Positions 13,201-22,560 of a stretch of DNA of 55,000 nucleotides are shown piece by piece; positions within the stretch are counted from its first letter, which is position 1; each line of letters begins with the position of its first letter. The translations under genes were made by a program, and so were the position numbers. The notes below the pieces were generated by a model. That model made no database searches and had not been told where the DNA came from. It worked only from the letters and a program-made list of their open reading frames with translations. Location: the NCBI RefSeq assembly GCF_037975245.1, contig NC_092567.1:22079876-22134875 (forward strand), given 5' to 3'. The DNA is from Apostichopus japonicus. Taxonomy: Eukaryota > Echinodermata > Holothuroidea > Aspidochirotida > Stichopodidae.

Positions 13201-16200
13201 ATATGATTTTCATCACTGGGTAATCAGCATGCAGCTCCCAAAGGAAAGCAAGTTGCTGGAATTCTCTTATTTTTGGGTTTTGGTATCCATATACTTTGGT
13301 GTTCATATTAAGCATGTTTCATGCATAGGGGTTTAACTTAATTAACTTTCATGGAAGGACTGGATTTCTTGTGGAATCATTTTAGGTATTAAACATACAA
13401 TATCCAAAGATAGCCGAATGCAACATTATTTTATGGAATGCTATTGCTCAAACTGAAAGCAGACCCAATATGTACATGTGATCTTTTATCCTCAGACAGT
13501 AGCTGATATCATTGCTGCAAACTCCTTTTAAGATTTACATTTTATCTTTAATATTGAACCTTCACTGTTTCATTTTGTTTGTTATGGTGACTACTTATAA
13601 ATGTATGTCGCTGTCAAAATATGTAACTTCACTATGATTTCACACTGAAACCTGAAGTAAAGTAAATGTTAAAGTAAGTTGGATTTTGTTATAACATTAT
13701 CATCATCCTTTCAGTGTCTTTTAGAACACTTCATGTAAAAGAAGATAACAATTGCTACTTATATAGTTGTATATAAGAGGTATGTCGAGTTGCTATTTAT
13801 GTTACTTCATCACATGGTTATTCAGCATGCAGTTCTTAAAGAAGCAAGCTGCTGCACATTATTTTAGTTTGTTTTACAGTATTCATATACTTTACAAAGT
13901 TTATTGTTACAATAACTAGTCTTGAATTATTATGATATGTTACTTCTAGCAGCAGCAAAACAACTGAAACTTGTCAAACAAGTAAATGTGATTAAGAGGG
14001 CTGACTACAGTGTTTTCACAATCTCAGTAAGCCTGTTTATTTTTAAAACAACTTTTAAGGTCGCTCTTTATATCTAGATCTGTGTGTAAAAGGAACAGAG
14101 TAACTCTTCATAACTGCATTGTTTTTATTGATCATTTAATTCATAAAATTTTTATCAACCAAATCATAGAAATATGTTGTCAAAAGAGCTGGATAACTGA
14201 TTTTTTATTACCAAAAGAATTATATAAAATAAAAGAGAAAAATCTTAAAACTTGTCTTTTTAAATATTTTACTGTGTCATTTTACTCAGCTACAGATGCA
14301 TACGAGTAATAAAACCAAAAGTGTGTTAAAAATGGGACAGAAGAGTAAAGGAAGAATGTGAGTAGAAATACTCAGCTATAATGAGTATACATATTATCTA
14401 CTCATCAAATCTGTATAAAATTACTCATACTTTGATGGTAATATAATTGAAAATATGTGTAAATTTTGGGAAGTAAATTTACACGTTTAAACTAGTCATT
14501 CAACCCGTATTTATCTTTGTGTGTACTTCCTTCCTCTTTGATAGATTGAAACTATAAGCCTGGGCGATGCATGTTCACCAAACTGCTTTTAGAAAATTAA
14601 GATTAATTAATTATTCATGGTTTAAAGAATATGGAATAACTTTTCTTACCCCCCCCCCATCACCTCCTCCTCATTTTTACCCGTTGGAGGGGCCACTGAC
14701 TAATCTGCCCTTATGGGATCGACAACCTCAAACATACAGCGTATATATAAAGTTGGTACAAAGATATCGCTTCGCCCCTTCTTCCTATACCCTTTAGCTT
14801 AACTGATAAGATCCATTAATCTTACCCTTCTTTACCGATTTAATAAAACTGGTTTGATCTCTTACACCAGTTTGTAATGGATGGTATTCATACCATTTTT
14901 ATTTTCTTTCAGGCAATTTTACTACTGCCAACCTTGTTCGATGTGTGGTAAACATTTATCTGTGCTGGCGAAATGTTCTTTATATAACGACACACAGTGT
15001 GGATCTACGTGTGAACCCCCATACCAGATTACAAATGCCGGGTGTTTTATGCGTTCATCGAATATTTCTAACGTAAATGATGGTGAGTTTAGAAGAATTT
15101 ATACTTTTAAAATCTTCCCAACATTCAGTATTTTTCTCATTTTCCTTACGTTTTTTTATGAAAAAGAGAAATTAAGACTAATTTTTATTCCATATTCCCC
15201 ACAGGCCCCCGTATAATTTACCCGGGCCCGGGTCGTCTCCCCCTGTGAAATCGTATATTTAATCAAAGAGAGATGTCATGTCGCTGTTTCAGTTGTCTAC
15301 GCTAACTTATCAAGTCTATTTGATTAGTCTGTCCAAAAGTATATGTATATGTAATTTCAAATTTAAGATTTCATTTCTGATATTAATTATTGAAAATTTT
15401 GACTGGCTTCAAGAAGTGTTTCAAGTTTTTGCTGTATATATATATTGTGAATATTCTTTTAGTTTTGTTGATGCTAAACACAAAAATAATAATATGCAAG
15501 AAACATATGTGTGTCCCCCCTCCCCTCCCCACCCTCCACTAAGCGCCCTTTATCCCATCATTCTTCTTCAGGCCTGACGAGAGGGGGGAGGATCAGGGGG
15601 ATTTACAGGTTCGGGAAAATATAAAAAGGGACTCAGTAAAATATGTGGGATAAAGAAGTTTACTTTTTTTTTTAAAGTTTACTTAATGTTAAATCAAATG
15701 TGCGAAAAGGTGGCACCGCCGCACCGGTGACAAAATTTTCCACATGGACAGGAAATAGCGCTCGACGTCACGCCTCTGCCCTTCATTGCCCCTACTCTGT
15801 CTTTACATCCTACGATAATAAAAAAAAAGAAAAAAAAAAGGAGCAACGTATCATAATCTCTCATCAGAACAAATAATTGCGAGATGACATTGCCACTTAT
15901 TCTAGCTTGGTCACGTGGTCGCATTTAACTCACATTTGCAGACCCCCATTTGTTTATTTTGATAATAAGGGAAATGTTTGATATGTGACAATCAAATGAA
16001 TATGATATACATATCTATATATGTATTTAAGTCTGTACAGAATTGACATGCTACACATATACTTTTGACATAACTATATCAACTCTGGACGGCGTCCATT
16101 TTTTTCGACCAGAGAATTTGTTCTCGTCTCTCTGATCCACGTCGACACGCCGACACTTAAGGATGTCACAGAAAATATTACTTATACTTTTAATCCATCA

Positions 16201-16429
16201 TCTTTCGACAGCAACTTACACCACCGAATCGAACGAGCAGATCAGAAAGGACAATACGACCCATCCACCTCCAAACACTATTCCAAAGGAACCAATATGC
16301 TTCAGCCCTGAAAGTTTCAATATATTTACAGTAGCGATGGTAGCTGCTGTTTTGTTGGTCGGGGTAGTCCTTGTATGCATACTGTTTCGATGTTTTAAGC
16401 AAAAGAGGAGCAAACCAACTCCCGTGTGA
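1300..16429 (+). CDS. TNF-receptor-like single-pass membrane protein (3 exons)
   Basis: Exons are 1300-1556, 14913-15082 and 16212-16429. The donors are GTAAGT and GTGAGT, and both acceptors have pyrimidine tracts. Phases join cleanly (phase 2, then phase 1), giving 214 residues. I chose ATG 1300 because it has a strong ACCATGG context and opens a signal peptide (VLVYVSALLLICAG); an in-frame ATG lies at 1279. Exon 1 adds several cysteines (GCKF, NCPCGDYAVNC). Exon 2 encodes a module with CQPCSMCGKH, then C..DTQCGSTCEPP, the spacing of a TNF-receptor cysteine-rich domain. Exon 3 encodes a Thr/Pro-rich stalk, a transmembrane helix (VAAVLLVGVVLVCILF) and a very short basic tail. Such receptors bind TNF-type trimers and signal through adaptors, but no death domain or clear TRAF site is seen before the stop. 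The stop overlaps a GTGAGT donor, so the tail may continue. TNFR membership is inferred from cysteine spacing. Confidence 0.62.
1557..3133. other. Intronic stretch left of the nested cassette
   Basis: No gene is seen here. Heptamers of the TGAGTAA/TTACTCA type occur at 2050, 2165 and 2343, with a TGAGTTA variant at 2271. Similar words recur at 14.34-14.43 kb on the far side of the nested genes. A pyrimidine-rich acceptor (ending TTTTAG at 3134) just before the 831-residue ORF suggests that a spliced leader exon lies in this stretch or further upstream. Confidence 0.4.
3159..5654 (+). CDS. C2H2 zinc-finger / transposase-like protein, single exon
   Basis: Intact 831-residue ORF with no intron and no internal stop. 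Residues 11-33 and about 43-66 form two C2H2-type fingers (CFQC...HLRLVH; CGIHGC...HIQRNH). A coiled, polar linker follows. The core carries motifs I recognise from multi-copy proteins of fish and invertebrates related to CACTA/Plavaka-type transposases: FFDDFEVCNPLGS (about 299-311), VVADNLGSHGIGGF (about 392-405), a CRSCMC knuckle (415-420), LPFDVMHDLLEGV (479-491), LTPKMHYLTHY (619-629) and IRFEAKH (645-651). The acidic residues in these blocks are candidate DDD/E catalytic residues. A likely 3' splice site at 3134 puts the start codon about 25 bp into the exon. It lies inside the first intron of the TNFR-like gene, with the SAMD3-like gene 300 bp downstream on the same strand. Whether it is an active transposase or a domesticated gene cannot be told from one copy. 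Confidence 0.72.
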   Translation: MDENQNLVYMCFQCHQYQTVIFRRLIQHLRLVHEHEPNFSVRCGIHGCEKVYTKVDSYIKHIQRNHRGFQIDAPSNAIEENCLQDYHCEPSVANTEKEQILYDPGIEIGSNRDNEEQLEHTGQNIQDAVGLFTLKLTEKHSLPRTTVSTLLKDIHSLLATAQNQQFAQVNAALETEGLNTERTSVILDILERNSPLSALDYFSSEAHQKEFVLSNTNYVAPVEYIVGDINCNETEVATYMYVPILESLKSLLKHNDVLDEVLNTHRHCQDGVLQNFCDGSLYQSNRIFETQPSLQIQLFFDDFEVCNPLGSYRKKQKLNGMYFTIGNLHAKHRSKLSSIQLVWLCKTTLLKKFGLTHVAKQLITDLKVLETKGLTLEVHGEQYNMKGTVSFVVADNLGSHGIGGFMEGFTANRICRSCMCTYKSLKQPHLASHFRERSIDGHEHQLHMVQQHPNLSSVYGVKQSSPLNKLSFFHVINGLPFDVMHDLLEGVCPLVWTKVLTSLVERKHLTVSKINEALQNFKYVGADKSSKPSTVLWSSGKVVLKQNASQMWCFCRLAPLMFGRNVPAGDNVWELVLQLNDILSLVFAPKQSGQMIAYLHGVVEDFLNYYLLIFPEGGLTPKMHYLTHYSKQMEQFGPLVNCSTIRFEAKHSYFKDLARKTKNRKNLAKTLASRHQNLMSYYSRAVNFFGTDNVMSTGLKEQSVLSFSPKMRNVIVQHLQTDNIQVASSVTINGTLYRPNFVVASDVMEGVLVFAKIETIWLHNSEAYFLVKSFMDCKFHRTYYCYIATEKLSGPYLLKPENMLDYHPLSVGSTEYGLCLVQRYRYVKEFP
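5655..5958 (+). other. Inter-gene spacer with splice acceptor and short ORF
   Basis: A strong acceptor (tract then TTTACAG, ending at 5700) lies 46 bp after the stop of the zinc-finger ORF. An open frame from ATG 5706 runs 76 codons to 5936, in a different frame from the next gene. I do not recognise it. It could be 5' untranslated sequence with an upstream ORF. A GTAAGG donor at 5901 could also make 5701-5900 a short exon. Confidence 0.3.
5959..12888 (+). CDS. SAMD3-like protein, eight exons, 521 residues
   Basis: Exons are 5959-6398, 8071-8232, 8874-8970, 9877-10031, 10611-10767, 11299-11479, 12049-12140 and 12607-12888. All junctions are GT-AG and all phases agree, giving 522 codons with the stop. 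The N-terminus has a ubiquitin/PB1-like fold signature (IPQEYEIKLQRYSQDWGEW, then 'IKNRDKVRV'), followed by a Ser/Thr/Glu-rich linker. The centre has the block WPVDVKIP ... TTKQRRQLIQVLYDYM, then YPSRFHYEQVAQQLIKEYP and DYWKLKISDKFRNERK. These are typical of the multi-copy 'sterile alpha motif domain-containing protein 3-like' proteins of fish and invertebrates, although I see no obvious SAM domain. The start was chosen at the first ATG after an in-frame stop (5917), with A at -3. An extra small exon (6471-6511) has good splice sites but breaks the frame when joined to exon 2, so I left it out. Function is unknown. Pairing with the transposase-like ORF suggests an accessory transposon protein or a domesticated gene. 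Confidence 0.7.
6630..7245. repeat. Long imperfect fold-back in intron 1 of the SAMD3-like gene
   Basis: Arm 6630-6868 matches the reverse complement of 7003-7245 along most of its length. Paired blocks include AGAGGAACATAATC with its complement near 7170, AAAAGTGAACTTG with CAAGTTCACTTTT near 7067-7079, and AACAGGTGTGA with TCACACCTGTT. The loop is about 135 bp. It is likely a MITE or fold-back element. In the pre-mRNA it would form a hairpin of roughly 240 bp. Confidence 0.75.
7246..8070. other. Remainder of intron 1, SAMD3-like gene
   Basis: No gene or clear repeat is seen. There are runs of ATT/TTG near 7870-7920. The intron ends at a good acceptor (TTGCAG, 8065-8070). Confidence 0.4.
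8971..9876. other. Intron 3 of the SAMD3-like gene, with dispersed repeats
   Basis: 9115-9360 holds two diverged copies of a block with 'aagaggcctattgtcttgg' and 'gaggtca' words, offset about 175 bp. It looks like old interspersed-repeat sequence rich in AGGTCA half-sites. 9480-9730 is unrecognised. No ORF here is convincing. Confidence 0.35.
12456..12468 (+). promoter_or_regulatory. Perfect DR1 hexamer pair
   Basis: AGGTCA-A-AGGTCA is a perfect direct repeat with one-base spacing, the consensus bound by RXR/HNF4-type nuclear receptors. It sits in the last intron of the SAMD3-like gene. A near copy (AGGTCAAAGGCCA) is at 10461. Both may simply be part of an old repeat family, so regulation is not shown. 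Confidence 0.3.
13344..13895 (+). pseudogene. Decayed tandem copy of the last SAMD3-like exon and its 3' flank
   Basis: The stretch from 12705 (inside the last exon) to about 13300 recurs at 13344-13895. Shared blocks include ACTTTCATGGAAGGACTGG at 12706 and 13345, and CAGCATGCAG at about 13226 and 13823. The reading frame is broken by substitutions and small deletions. The offset falls from 639 to about 600 bp because the copy has lost bases. Confidence 0.75.
13896..14912. other. Intronic stretch right of the nested cassette
   Basis: No gene is seen. 14340-14430 has a cluster of TGAGTA/TACTCA words. 14456-14483 is a near-perfect hairpin (GTGTAAATTT with AAATTTACAC). A C-run lies near 14650. 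The stretch ends at the acceptor (CTTTCAG, 14906-14912) of TNFR-like exon 2. Confidence 0.45.
15083..16211. other. Second intron of the TNFR-like gene
   Basis: It holds CCCGGGCCCGGG at about 15221, C-rich and G-rich tracts near 15515-15600 and poly(A/T) runs. I see no gene. The intron ends in a good pyrimidine tract and CGACAG, 16206-16211. Confidence 0.45.
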
Positions 16430-16458
16430 GTGATTTTGGAGTTATACTTCTACCACTA

Positions 16459-16676
16459 GGGGTTTTCACCACATGGACATCCGAAATCAAAAGACTATAC
16501 CATTGGAAAAGTGCTATGCCGATATATGTTTGGATGACTTTTCCAAGGTCAAGCCGAATCGATCACTTTTATTTCTGGAGGATAGGCTGAAGGAACAAGA
16601 AAAAAAAAAACTAAAAACAGGAAAACATAACAAAATAAAGACGAACAGAGAATTGAAACAGAGAACTAAAAATTAA
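16459..16676 (+). other. Possible continuation of the TNFR-like cytoplasmic tail
   Basis: An open frame runs to a TAA at 16674-16676, after an AG at 16461-16462. It encodes a polar, Lys-rich tail (IPLEKCYADICLDDFSKV, then basic residues). If the GTGAGT at the TNFR stop is used as a donor (exon end 16425) and this AG as acceptor, the frame continues from ...TPV into GFHHMDIR. The removed segment would be only about 34 bp, far below usual animal introns, so this is uncertain. Confidence 0.25.
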
Positions 16677-16890
16677 GAAACCTTAAGAATTCATCATGGA
16701 GCTATGCCTCTTGGCAGACATATTGCTTTCAGTCATAAATTAGCCGAAGACGCTTAAAGGATGGGAGAATTCCATTTATGAAACATTCTGTGCATTATAC
16801 CATTGGCTGACTATAGCCACGTGGTCTGTCACAGCAAATAGGATATCAGTATCTTATTGGGCAGATGACATGGTTAGCGAGTGTGTATTC

Positions 16891-16896
16891 AATAAA
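16891..16896 (+). terminator. Candidate poly(A) signal
   Basis: An AATAAA lies about 460 bp past the TNFR-like stop codon on the same strand. It is the first canonical hexamer that I noticed downstream. Confidence 0.3.
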
Positions 16897-17009
16897 TTGT
16901 GCTTTTTATCTATAGGCCTATATAGGATATAGACACATCAGTTTGAAAACACTTATGAACACACGTTCATCGCTACTTTCAAGCACATTTTTGAGTTGAA
17001 ATTGAGCTG

Positions 17010-17970
17010 TATAGGCATACTTCAACATCATAAAGAATGTATTCGGAAAATGTCAAAACATTTGAGATCTGCAATTTGTTTTGTTAAAAAAAAAAATAGA
17101 AGATGAAAAAGAAAGGAAAATGAAGAGAAAGAGAAAAAAGGATTAACATGATGAACTGATGTAGGTATGTACTCATAAAGGGTGCAAAGCTAGAATATTA
17201 GTTTTTTTTTGTGTGTCCCTCGGGTCAGAGGGATAAAAAGGAAGCAAAATAAAGCTAAACTAAAAAAAAAAAACATATACTAAGGGTAGAAAAAAAGGAG
17301 AAGAAAATAATGACAGGGTGTATTGCTTCTGCAAAAAAATAAAAAAATAAAAAAATTTGTGGGCGATGGAAGCGAAAAATATGAAGTTATTAAAGACTGC
17401 AGTATTCGCTTCCGATTTGGTCTGTCTATGCAAACATACCTTGAGTTGTATTCAACTTCACAAAAGACAAGTATTTGGAAAATTTCAAACCTTTTTGGTT
17501 TTGTAACTTGTTTTTGAAAAAGAACAAGAAAAAGAGAAAAATGAATTAACAGTATCAACTGTTGTAGGTATGTGCTCTTATATGTGCAAACCTAAATGTT
17601 GGTTTATGTGTGTGTCCCTTGGGTCAGAGTGGAGTAAAGGAAGCAAAATAAAACAACACAAGACTTAACTCCAATTAATAAAAATAAATAAAATAAACTA
17701 AACTAAGGTAGAAAAAGAAGGAGAACAAAAGAGAGAAAATATCAACTTTGTAAGTTTATAGGGTGTATTGCTTCTACCGGAGATATAAACAAACTACTTT
17801 TGTGAGCGATGGAAAGCGAAAAATAAGAAGTTATTAAGAACTGTATTTGCTTCCGTTTTGGTCTGTCTATGCAAACATATCATGAGTTGTATTCAACTTC
17901 ACAAAGGACAAGTATTTGTAAAATTTCAAAAATCTGAGGATTGCAACTTGTTTTGCTAAAAAAACAACAT
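17010..17970. repeat. ~400-440 bp tandem triplication
   Basis: Three diverged copies follow one another. Shared landmarks are GTGTGTCCCT.GGGTCAGAG at about 17211 and 17608, GTGTATTGCTTCT at about 17319 and 17762, and TTGGTCTGTCTATGCAAACATA at about 17415 and 17860. Each copy carries an A-rich, purine-rich stretch. I see no coding potential. Confidence 0.7.
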
Positions 17971-19969
17971 TTCGTTCAGTCGGACTTTATAGACTGTGAA
18001 GGGGACGTGAAATTTGGGATATTTTGTCCGTCCGGAAAGAATGTCCAGGCAAAAAAAAATCACTTTGTATAAGGGGCGAAATAGTTGCGTAATCGTGAAT
18101 CTCCCGATATCGCAATCTTATAGCAAACATCCGTTTCCTGTCTTTGGTTATATGCACACAAATCTGATCGTGTGCATATATACACTTGAACTCTGATTTT
18201 ATTTATCCTTTGTGCTTGAACTTCCAAAGTAACTGCCAGTTAAGTGGCAGTTAAATACACAATACGTATTATAAGTAACAACAGTCTGTATGGCTTTTCA
18301 TAATGACTGAAACACAAATACCAATATACACACCCCCAATAAAGAATGCATTCCAGAGTACGCTTCTAAGCTGTTGTATACAGAGTGGCTATGTCATGTG
18401 TAATTATAGTGATGTGACTTACCGCGCCGCGGTACTACATGCAGTGTTTAAAGGTATGCATTTTGTTAGTTTAAGACAAGAATTCTCACGTTCAGGGGTT
18501 GGGCACCAATAATTTCAGGAGCGGCACATACCCTAGTAACCCATTTAATGTGAAGTTTTTTTTACATTCAGTGATTGCACAAATTGGTGGGAAGGGGGGG
18601 GTGGGGGGGGGCTTGGGTGGGAACACGACCTCCGTGTCCTAGCCTGGTACGGCGTCATGAATATTGATTAACATGGAAGATTAATATAACATTCTGATAA
18701 TGTTTTGCATGATATTATTTGTTACTGTTGCATTGTGCTATAGTTCCAAGGTTTAGGCTATATGAAAGAGATATGGAAGATCCATTTTCATTTATTTTGC
18801 ATGATATTATTTGTTACTGTTGCATTGTGCTATAGTTCCAATGTTTAAGCCATATCAAAAGATATGTAAATACAAAAAAACATTTTCATTTATTTCATTT
18901 CATTTCTTTTTATTTATTTATTTGTTTGATCACAACATTCAGGTGATAATAATAAGTACATATGATGTAAACAAAACTACAAAGAGTTGTGGAAGGAAGT
19001 GCTCTAAAACACCTTTACGTTTTTTTTTTATATCATATTAACTTATTCAACTGAAATATATGCCAAAGAAGGCAAGGCATGTTGATCAACTTGTATGCGA
19101 AGGACAAAGAGATATCCAGTATGATGTATATATGATAAAACCAAAGCCTTACATACAAAACAATTTTTTAGTGTGATCGATTTTTAAATTTTTTCAAAAG
19201 ATATTTGTTGTTGTAAATTTAACAATATTTTGAACATGCAGCTGGTTGTCTCTAATTACTGTATATTACTAAGAGCTGTTAATTGTCAATAATATCATAT
19301 TTGTGTGTTAAGTCATCATTTTAAAGCTACCGTGAAACTGTCAAGGCACTGACGTCATTGCCACGTGACATGTATACCGACCGAGCAGCTGGCCTATACT
19401 ATACACTACCAGTATAGAGTACATGTCTTTGTTGTGTTTGGGATGTAACAGTGTATGTATAACAGCTAATTGGGTAAATGCAATAAAATGATAATACTAA
19501 TCCGCATTATTTTGTTTCTTTCCTATACTGTATTACAACAAATTTCACATCTTCTTCCTACATCATTGTGAACAACATTTATCCCACCGACCATGCAATG
19601 TGTCATGCATTGAAGGGGCCGGGAGGGGGGGGGGGGTCTTGTTGTTTACTTTTAAATTCTAAACATACATAAGTAGAGAAACAACGGTATTAGAAAAAGA
19701 GTGTTGACAGGATTATTAACCCAGTGATAAGGCTATAGGCTTATACGTGTAATAATGTTTGTATATTAGACGTAAGCTTTTGGCTTAGAGAAAGAACTCA
19801 GTAAGTTATGTTATCACCCACATAATCGATTGATAAGCAATCCAAAGTGCAACTTACCTTTGCATGTGACAGTCTAGTCTTGTTTGGTTCCATCCTATTT
19901 TATAATACAGGAGAGGTACATAAAAAAAATGATAACAAACATGATGGAAAATTGAAATGATAAAATGAT

Positions 19970-19970
<1 letters not shown>
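17971..19970. other. Intergenic sequence with a ~95-bp tandem duplication
   Basis: No gene is seen. A block starting TTTGCATGATATTATTTG is present twice in tandem (about 18703-18797 and 18797-18890). Long G runs occur near 18590-18612 and 19624-19637. Confidence 0.5.
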
Positions 19971-19972
<2 letters not shown>

Positions 19973-20008
<36 letters not shown>

Positions 20009-20029
20009 ATATATATATATATATGTATA

Positions 20030-20085
<56 letters not shown>

Positions 20086-20173
20086 CTATAAAATATATAT
20101 ATAGATATAGAGAGAGAGAGAGAGAGAGAGGTGGAGAGAGAGGTGGAGAGAGAGAGGTGGAGAGAGAGAGGTG
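19973..20173. repeat. (TA)n followed by (GA)n microsatellite
   Basis: About 110 bp of almost pure TA dinucleotides run from 19973 to 20084. A (GA)n tract with GGTG interruptions follows at about 20106-20173. Confidence 0.95.
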
Positions 20174-20699
20174 AGGATGAAACAAGGGTCAAATTCAATT
20201 TGATATTTAACATTTAGGTCTCAATTGAGGAGTAATTTAGCTCTAAAAAAGCGTCCAGAGATCTAATATCTAAATTAATGCTGAAAACCCTGAAAAGAAA
20301 AAAGAACGAAACAGCTGTAGAAACAAAACTACTACTCATTATTCTTTTTCCTTGGACTACAACATTTCAAGCATAAAATTATATTTAAAACTGAACCATT
20401 CCAACGACCGAACAATATTTCTTCCAATATACTGCTGTTGAAACCGTTTTGTTATAACATATACCCTATGAACTACCTTTGTATATACCTGTTTGCCCGT
20501 AATTGTTATCAAGTGGAGTATACGTAGGAGGCTAACCACCAACGCCCGAATAAGCTTCAAAGAAGTGAACAATAGTTCGTTTGACTTACGCAAATGAAGA
20601 AAGGAAATGACTTGTTTAAAACTAACAAATGGAATTTACACATGCATGGGTGCATGACATAACGGAATACAATGTGTGTAACTTACGTGCAATTGAATG
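20174..20699. other. Intergenic sequence, no gene seen
   Basis: I find no feature that I can support here. Confidence 0.4.
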
Positions 20700-21000
20700 T
20701 ATACTAGTTTAGACAACAACGTAAGTTTAGTCAACAACGAACGTTTAGGTAGCAACGGATTTTGACAACAACGGAAGTTAAGGCAGCAACTTAGTTACGA
20801 CAACAACGGAAGTTTAGAAAACAAAGGTAGTTTAGGCAACAACGGAAATTTAGACAACAATGAAAGTTTAGGCAACAACGGAAGTTTAGGCAACAAAGGA
20901 AGTTTAGACAACAACGTAATTTAAGACAAAAACATGGTAAAAACAGCAGCAACAACTTTAGTGTAGACAGCAACAAACTTAGTTTAGACAACGAAATAAG
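20700..21000. repeat. ~18-20 bp minisatellite
   Basis: A degenerate unit close to GGCAACAACGGAAGTTTA is repeated about fifteen times. The long open frame on the minus strand, rich in Leu, Asn, Phe and Cys, is a product of this repeat, not a gene. Confidence 0.85.
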
Positions 21001-21868
21001 GTTGCCCTTTTCGCGTTCCATAGTATACAGGGAGCGTACACACACACAGAGCATCATATCTGGAGTGCACAAAGTTACCTGGTTTCACAATATTAACAGA
21101 AAATATTAGTAGGTCAGAAAATATATAAGTAATATTAAAATCAATATATTATGATTCAATGTGAGTATATCAGAAAAAGTATCAACATTTTACAAATCAA
21201 TATGAGTATGTCAAGTATAATATCAATATTTTTGCAACTTCCAGAAGAAACGATATAAATTTTGGGTTGTACACTATCAGTGTTCATTGGCGGTGCCATC
21301 CGTTTCGTAATTTCAGAATTTGTATCAATATGTTATGAAGAAATATTAGGGTGTTAAAATTTACATGCTATGAATGCCTTCTACGCACTCAGCGATTTCT
21401 TTTTTTGTCGATTCATAAATGAAGCACAACCTTCGTTACACACACACAACAGTTCGTAAGCATGACATAACTCCGGAAGTGTGTAAAGGACTTCACATTG
21501 AAGACTTAGAAACATTGCAACACAGTGCATACCTGGAAATTAACGCCGTTGCACGTTCACTAAAAGTACAAATTGTGTACAACAAGTTCTTTTCGATTTT
21601 TTTGACGATTAGCCTCAACATGGTAGCAAAAGATCATTTCCAAAAATTAATTTATAAACTTTGTCAAGGAATTGAAAGAAAAATATTTAAAAGCAAGATG
21701 GCAACGAATATATTACAGGGAATTTACCGGGAATTGCACACAGGGGTAAATATAATAGATTGTGGTCCCGACACAAAAGAATACGGTATTTAAGGTATAG
21801 TAGGTCTATAATGATTACCAAAACACAGACAATAAGGAAAACTCAAAAATGAAGAATGTATACTCAAA
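21001..21868. other. Intergenic sequence with one unrecognised 124-codon ORF
   Basis: ATG 21419 opens a 124-codon plus-strand frame (to 21793). It has no domain that I recognise, no splice context and no neighbour to support it. It may be a relic of a mobile element. Confidence 0.25.
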
Positions 21869-21944
21869 AGATTGACTTCGGTCAGCTTGCGGCTTTGATA
21901 AGCCAATAGGCTTCTTCGCGATTTCCTGCTTGCAGGAGGATCTA
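21869..21944 (+). mobile_element. tRNA-derived SINE, 3' part only
   Basis: This matches the 3' domain of the full copy at 44961-45184: TCAGCTTGCGGCTTTGATAA, then CCTGCTTGCAGGAGGATCTA. The tRNA-like head is absent, as in a 5'-truncated retrotransposed copy. Confidence 0.8.
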
Positions 21945-21956
21945 ATTTACATATAA

Positions 21957-22560
21957 AAGGGAGTTATAGACCCGTCGTGCACACAGAGGAATTTACCCGG
22001 GGTACACGCGAAGGAAAACCCCGGGATACAGACGGGCGTAATATAACCGTAATACACATAAAAAAAAAATGATACATGCTCGGGATGCATACGAAGAGAT
22101 ACACCCGGGTACACGTAAAGGAATATAACGAGGGTGCCCAGAACGCAGCGAAAATAGGGAAATAATTTAACAACTGGAAGAATAAAAACAGTGACTATAC
22201 TAGAACGAATGAACTGTACTCCTAAGGGCAGATTTACAAAATAGAACATAACAGAGTGTGGATGGTGGGAGTATATACCCAAAAGAAGAAAGGAAAACGG
22301 GGTATAAAATAATAGGAATACAACAGGGTATGTGCACAAATAACTGTAACATGTGGTGGTAGTGAGGGATATGCACAAAGAACTATATAAAGGTGGATCA
22401 TTGTACGCAATAAAATAGTGTAACATATGTTGTTGGGGGTACACACAAAGGAATTATAACGAGGGATACACACAGATGATATATCATGACAGGAAATATA
22501 AGAAAGAATTTATATAGGAGTATCAAACTAACGATGGATGTTATCCAAAAGGATAGCAAC
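21957..22560. repeat. Degenerate ~30-45 bp minisatellite
   Basis: Words such as GGGATACACAC, GGGGTACAC and AAAGGAATATAACG recur at irregular spacing. The minus-strand open frames rich in Tyr, Cys and Pro here are repeat products. Confidence 0.6.

Noticed and set aside
16163-16211. ATG with a hydrophobic start that looks like a signal peptide (MSQKILLILLIHHL)
   Set aside because: It lies in the polypyrimidine tract of the acceptor at 16211, and splicing there gives the right phase for the TNFR-like exon 3.
21419-21793. 124-codon plus-strand ORF in the intergenic region
   Set aside because: No domain, splice context or conservation evidence; not called as a gene.
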